Shown here: piece by piece, positions 60,177 to 64,000 of the stretch | How the letters are laid out: each line of letters starts with the position of its first letter | How positions within the stretch are numbered: position 1 is the stretch's first letter | Assembly (NCBI RefSeq): GCF_040096205.1 | Contig: NZ_JBBMFD010000004.1 | Location: forward strand, 80,729-144,728 | DNA: 64,000 nucleotides | Source of the DNA: Solibaculum_A intestinale | GTDB taxonomy: Bacteria > Bacillota > Clostridia > Oscillospirales > Acutalibacteraceae | Direction of reading: 5' to 3' | The notes under the pieces: model-generated | Told to the model about the DNA's origin: nothing | The model's input: only the letters and a program-made list of their open reading frames with translations | The model's database searches: none | Translations under genes and position numbers: made by a program

Positions 60177-60209
60177 AAAAAAGGCCGGGAACCAATGGTT
60201 CCCGGCCTT
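60177..60209 (-). terminator. Terminator after telA
   Basis: 13-bp stem AAGGCCGGGAACC / complement followed on the minus strand by six T. Confidence 0.88.
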
Positions 60210-60220
60210 TTCTATTTCCA

Positions 60221-61360
60221 TTACGAACGGATTTCCAGCAGCTTCTGCTTGAGCTCCCCTTCGATGCGGCCGAGCTCCGCCTCCGCTTCCTGACGCTTCT
60301 GCCGGCCTTCCTCCTGGATGCGCAGCACCTCGTCGAGGGTAGAGATGAGGCTCTCGTTGGTGTGCTTGAGGGTCTCGATGTCCACAATGCCCCGCTCGGA
60401 CTCCTTGGCCGTCTCGATGGTGGCCATCTTGAGGGTGTCGGCGTTCTTGCGCAGCAGCTCATTGGTCATGTTGGACACCTCGTGCTGGGCCTGGGCCGCT
60501 TGTTGGGAATGGGCCACCCCCAGGGCCAGAACCATCTGGCTTTTCCACAGCGGAATGGTGTTGACCAGGGTGGACTGGATTTTGTCGGTCATCAGGGTGT
60601 CATTGCCCTGGACCAGGCGAATCTGGGGCGCCATCTGGATGGAGATCATCCGCGTCAGCTCCAGGTCATGGAGCTTCTTTTCAAACCGGTTGCACAGGCC
60701 GGAGAGGTCGTTGACCGCCTGGGCGTCCTCCGGAAGGCCGGACTGGCTGGCCTTCTCCTGAAGGGCGGGCAGCTCCGTCTGCTGCACTTCCTGGAGCTTC
60801 TTTTTGCCCGCCAGGATGTACATGGACAGCTCCTTAAAATACACCTTGTTGAGCTCGTACATTTTGTCGAGCATGGCAATGTCCTTAAGCAACTGAATCT
60901 GATGGTTTTCCAGGGCGGTGCAGATTTTGTCGATGTTGGCCTCCGCTTTGTCGTACTTGGCCTTCATGGCGACGATTTTATTGGAGCTGCGCTTGAAGAA
61001 ACCGAAGAGGCCCTTCTCGTTTTCGTCCACGTCGAAGCTTTTGAGCTCGGTGACCACGCTCGAAAGCATTTCTCCCACCTCGCCCAAATCCTTGGTACGA
61101 ACGTTGTCGAGGGCAGTTTCCGAAAAGTCCGCAATTTTTTTCTGTGCGCCGGAACCGTACTGCAGGATCATGGCGGAATTGTTCAGCTGGATTTTGGACG
61201 CGAAATCGTCCACCATCCTCTTTTCTTCCGCCGTCAGCGCGCTCTCCTCAAACACTGGGATGGGCGGCTGATTGGGCGCTTTCTGCAGCTGAGCGGCGGA
61301 CGCCTCCTCGGAAAAAGGCTCAAAGGTCAGGGTCGGGACTTCCATTTTCTCTTCGTTCAT
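60221..61360 (-). CDS. Toxic anion resistance protein TelA family
   Basis: 379 residues, soluble and mostly helical. NNSAMILQYGSGAQKKIADF, RSSNKIVAMKAKYDKAEANI, KMYELNKVYFKELSMYILAG and QIRLVQGNDTLMTDKIQSTL are TelA family stretches. TelA-like proteins go with tellurite or stress resistance and often sit beside XpaC-type proteins, as here. Mode of action unknown. AGGAGG precedes the ATG. Confidence 0.9.
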   Translation of the reverse strand: MNEEKMEVPTLTFEPFSEEASAAQLQKAPNQPPIPVFEESALTAEEKRMVDDFASKIQLNNSAMILQYGSGAQKKIADFSETALDNVRTKDLGEVGEMLSSVVTELKSFDVDENEKGLFGFFKRSSNKIVAMKAKYDKAEANIDKICTALENHQIQLLKDIAMLDKMYELNKVYFKELSMYILAGKKKLQEVQQTELPALQEKASQSGLPEDAQAVNDLSGLCNRFEKKLHDLELTRMISIQMAPQIRLVQGNDTLMTDKIQSTLVNTIPLWKSQMVLALGVAHSQQAAQAQHEVSNMTNELLRKNADTLKMATIETAKESERGIVDIETLKHTNESLISTLDEVLRIQEEGRQKRQEAEAELGRIEGELKQKLLEIRS

Positions 61361-61417
61361 TTCCAGTCGTACCTCCTAAATTGCGGCCATTGGCCGCGCG
61401 ATGAAACATGCGTCAAA

Positions 61418-62626
61418 TCAATTGACCGGGCCCTGCGGGCCTTTTTCCCGGGGCTTTTCAAACCGGTGCCCGGTCAGGCCCTCCTGGGCCAGCATGGTCT
61501 GGAGCACCGAAATGTCGGTGGAAATATCCAGCGCGTCGTCTTCAAAGAGCCGATCGAGCAGGTTTTCAAAGGCGACGCTGATGGTGTCTAAAGTGTCACG
61601 GATTTCCCGCTTGGCGGCCATGATATTTTCCCCCTGCACCGGCTGCTCTTCAAACTCCCGGTAGGTGTTGACCAGCTTTAGGGTGGTGGGCAGGTAATAG
61701 CTCATGAACTTGCGGATGTCCGGCAGCTTTTCCGGATGCTGCTCCACCTGCTCGAAGATTTTCGAGGTGACCTCCTCCAAACGAAACAGCTTGTTGGAAA
61801 TGTCCTCCCCGGGCATGGCGTCGTTCGCTTCCCGGATCTGGCGCAGGTACGCGCGCCCCTCGTCGATGGTTTTATGAAGCGTGGCGGCGTTGGGGTCCTT
61901 TTCCTCCATCTCCTTGCGCCGCTGCTCCTCGATCTGACGCTGCTTCATGCTTTCCTGCAGCTGCAGATACTGCTCGTAGGTATCCTCATCGGTCATCAGG
62001 CAGGTTTTCTGGTCGTCGATGTGCCCGTCCGGGAACATACGAAGCCGGATCATTTTCTGCAGGTCCCTGGCGACAAAGGCATTGTCCTTCCCCACCGCGG
62101 CCGCCAATTCCCGGATTTCGCAGAAGGTCCGTCCCCCCAGCACCTTTTGATAGCACTTAAACCGCTTGACCCGCCCCCTCTGCTTTGCGCCAACGCCGAC
62201 CATGGCGGCACAGGCAACCGTCAGCGGGAAAAAGCAGGCGGTCAGAATCGGAAAGACCGGGATGCTGGAAAGCGCGGCGGTCAAAATGGCGAACACCAGC
62301 GTGGCGATGGCGAAGGGAATGCCGAACACCAGCCCGAATACCAAAAACAGAATCCCCGACACCGATCCCGCCGGCATTTTACTCCGCTGCATCACGGGAG
62401 TTGAATAAGAATAGGCCGGTTCGGCGGACTTCTGGTAAGCCGGACGGCTTTTTCCGCTTGTATATCTGCCTTTTTGGGGGGCAGCGGCCTCTTTTACCGT
62501 TTGCTTGGCGGTATTCACCGCGTCCTTGACGGTATGCTTTAACTCGGAAAATTCGTTGGAATGAATCGCATCCTTCACTGCTTTCCCGATGTCGCGGCCA
62601 ATGTCGGAAAAATTCCGGTTTTCCAT
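61418..62626 (-). CDS. XpaC-type 5-bromo-4-chloroindolyl phosphate hydrolysis family protein
   Basis: 402 residues. Helical N terminus with a Lys/Ala pattern (LKHTVKDAVNTAKQTVKEAA), two membrane segments around residues 85-140 (SGILFLVFGLVFGIPFAIAT), then a cytosolic domain with GRTFCEIRELAAAVGKDNAF and a coiled C-terminal half. Partner of TelA. ATG at 62626 follows GGGAGG by seven bases; longer starts have no site. Confidence 0.85.
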   Translation of the reverse strand: MENRNFSDIGRDIGKAVKDAIHSNEFSELKHTVKDAVNTAKQTVKEAAAPQKGRYTSGKSRPAYQKSAEPAYSYSTPVMQRSKMPAGSVSGILFLVFGLVFGIPFAIATLVFAILTAALSSIPVFPILTACFFPLTVACAAMVGVGAKQRGRVKRFKCYQKVLGGRTFCEIRELAAAVGKDNAFVARDLQKMIRLRMFPDGHIDDQKTCLMTDEDTYEQYLQLQESMKQRQIEEQRRKEMEEKDPNAATLHKTIDEGRAYLRQIREANDAMPGEDISNKLFRLEEVTSKIFEQVEQHPEKLPDIRKFMSYYLPTTLKLVNTYREFEEQPVQGENIMAAKREIRDTLDTISVAFENLLDRLFEDDALDISTDISVLQTMLAQEGLTGHRFEKPREKGPQGPVN

Positions 62627-62818
62627 TCGCATACCTCCCTTGCCGTTTTGTTTCATTATATCGCATCCGCCGGGAAAGTACAACCTCAAAATCCCCCCAG
62701 CCGCCGCGGATGCCGCGCGGCTCGTCGTGTTTTTCCGGCCATTTGGGGATATTCCTCCCCATTGCGGCGCACACTTTTGTTAGACGCGCATATTTGCGCA
62801 AAAGAAGGAGGCAACCTC

Positions 62819-63763
62819 ATGAATCTTCGAAAATGCGCCATCATCGGCTGCGGTTTTGTGGGAGCGACCACCGCCTTCGCTCTCACCCAAAGCGGCCTTT
62901 TCTCCGAGCTTATCCTCATCGACCAGAACCGTAAAAAGGCGTTGGGCGAGGCGATGGACCTGAGCCATTCGGTCCCCTTCGGTAAGCCCGTGGAGGTGGT
63001 GGCCGGGGATTACCCCGACCTTGCGGACTGCGCTTTGGTCATCATTACCGCGGGCGCAGGGCAGGCGCCTGGGGAGACCCGGCTGGACCTAGTGCACAAA
63101 AACGTAACCATCTTTCAGTCCATTATTCCCCAGATCACCCGCTATAATCAGGAATGCATCCTTTTGGTGGTATCCAACCCCGTGGACATTCTCACCTACG
63201 TGACCCTCAAGCTGTCCGGCTTTCCGGCAAAGCGCGTAATCGGTTCGGGCACGGTCCTAGACACGGCGCGGCTGAAATTCCTGCTGGGCGCCCATTTTGA
63301 GGTAGATCCGCGTAATGTCCACGCCTTTATGATTGGGGAACACGGGGACACCGAGCTTCCCGTTTACAGCTCGGCCAACGTGTCCGGCATCGACTTTGAC
63401 CATTTCTGCGAAAGCTGCCAGCGCCGCTGCGACCAGGAGGTTCTGCGCACCATCTATGAGGAAGTGAAAAACAGCGCCTATCAAGTAATCGAAAACAAAG
63501 GCGCCACCTATTACGCCATTGCGCTGGCGGTGCTGCGCATTGTGGAAGCGCTCATGCGCGACGAGCATTCGGTGCTGACGGTGTCGGTGCTGCCCGAGGG
63601 GCACTATGAGCTAAACGACCTGTGCATCGGCCTGCCCGCCATCGTGGGCCAGGGCGGCATTGAAAAGGTGCTGGACGTGCCGCTGGACGCGGACGAACGG
63701 GACCGGCTGCAAAAAAGCGCCGCACAGATGAAAAAAGTGATCGGGGAAATCCGCTGGGAATAA
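62819..63763 (+). CDS. ldh: L-lactate dehydrogenase
   Basis: 314 residues. NAD loop CAIIGCGFVGATTAFALTQSG, TAGAGQAPGETRLDLV with the substrate Arg loop, VVSNPVDILTYVTLKLSGFP, IGSGTVLDTARLKFLL and the catalytic His in IGEHGDTELPVYS. The Gln in QAPGE marks lactate rather than malate. AGGAGG precedes the ATG. Single-gene unit. Confidence 0.93.
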   Translation: MNLRKCAIIGCGFVGATTAFALTQSGLFSELILIDQNRKKALGEAMDLSHSVPFGKPVEVVAGDYPDLADCALVIITAGAGQAPGETRLDLVHKNVTIFQSIIPQITRYNQECILLVVSNPVDILTYVTLKLSGFPAKRVIGSGTVLDTARLKFLLGAHFEVDPRNVHAFMIGEHGDTELPVYSSANVSGIDFDHFCESCQRRCDQEVLRTIYEEVKNSAYQVIENKGATYYAIALAVLRIVEALMRDEHSVLTVSVLPEGHYELNDLCIGLPAIVGQGGIEKVLDVPLDADERDRLQKSAAQMKKVIGEIRWE

Positions 63764-63980
63764 GGAGGAGGACTGGTATTCCCCCTATTGCCGCATATCT
63801 CCTTTTCCCCCTCAACACCAGGGTTTTGTGAATAGGGACATAAAACGAATGGTTTTGACGAAAAAAAGACGGCGCTGTTTTTTCTTCTTGCTTTCTCAGC
63901 GCCTGCCTTCCTTCACGATGGTTTGGCGATTCGCTGCGTGAACGCTGACGAGACTGGCCCTGCATTTTTAATGAAAAGGG

Positions 63981-64000
63981 CGGACCGCTTTCGCGGTCCG
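63981..64000. terminator. Hairpin at the window edge
   Basis: 8-bp stem CGGACCGC / GCGGTCCG with TTTC loop at the very end; its tail is outside the window. The gap 63764-63980 holds no supported gene. Confidence 0.4.

Noticed and set aside
62760..62818. Rex (redox) operator before ldh
   Set aside because: TTGTTAG followed by a GCGCATATTTGCGC-like palindrome resembles half a site only; it does not form TTGTTAA-N-TTAACAA.

Overview
The window (about 57% GC by eye) looks like chromosome from a spore-forming, Gram-positive Clostridia member, most likely of the Oscillospirales/Ruminococcaceae type. The evidence is the set of Firmicutes gene neighbourhoods: yqfC-yqfD-phoH-ybeY-dgkA-era-yqzL-recO-mutS2, the marR-fabH-acpP-fabDGF-accB-fabZ-accCDA cluster, aroQ-pepP-efp, and aspS-gatCAB. 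Sporulation genes (yqfC, yqfD, ylbJ), strong AGGAGG ribosome sites, TTG/GTG starts and sigma-A-type promoters fit this. The species cannot be named from the sequence. No rRNA, tRNA, CRISPR array, insertion sequence or prophage was found.

Layout. 1-4.1 kb (minus): split chromate transporter, a secreted DUF3298-type protein, ApbE and a SurA/PrsA-like lipoprotein. 4.4-9.6 kb: a MarR regulator, an HtrA protease and a complete znuACB zinc importer. 9.8-13.2 kb (minus): an oxidoreductase, an intact rhamnulokinase and the wreck of L-rhamnose isomerase. 13.3-17.7 kb: small proteins, an RNHCP-domain gene with a possible leader RNA switch, rpiB, tsaB, tsaE and a two-repeat P-loop ATPase. 17.7-22.8 kb (minus): a lipoprotein with a frameshifted signal peptide, a zinc-ribbon protein, efp, pepP, aroQ, an endonuclease IV-like protein, yqeG and rpsU. 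22.9-32.6 kb (minus): an 11-gene fatty-acid synthesis operon, with a DegV fatty-acid-binding protein translationally coupled at its end. 32.7-39 kb: DUF421/DUF4363, nrdR, galT, a nucleotide kinase-like protein and ylbJ. 39-47.9 kb (plus): sporulation, ribosome and repair genes ending with mutS2. 48-54.1 kb: an amidohydrolase and an accessory cell-surface stretch. 54.4-59.4 kb (plus): aspS-gatC-gatA-gatB. 59.4-64 kb: a divergent xre/small-ORF pair, telA, xpaC and L-lactate dehydrogenase.

The most notable observation is GatA. It sits in a normal aspS-gatCAB operon and keeps the overall family fold, but it has lost two of the three catalytic residues of the amidase triad: the lysine is threonine, and the block carrying the cis-serine is deleted. 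GatB and GatC look intact. This suggests a transamidosome that either does not hydrolyse glutamine itself or takes ammonia from elsewhere. Other leads are the collapsed rhaA beside an intact rhaB, mutually exclusive RNA hairpins plus an 11-codon leader ORF before the RNHCP gene, a wall-anchored tandem nitrilase with one dead domain, a promoter-proximal terminator in front of that gene, and a divergent promoter covered by an 18-bp inverted repeat.
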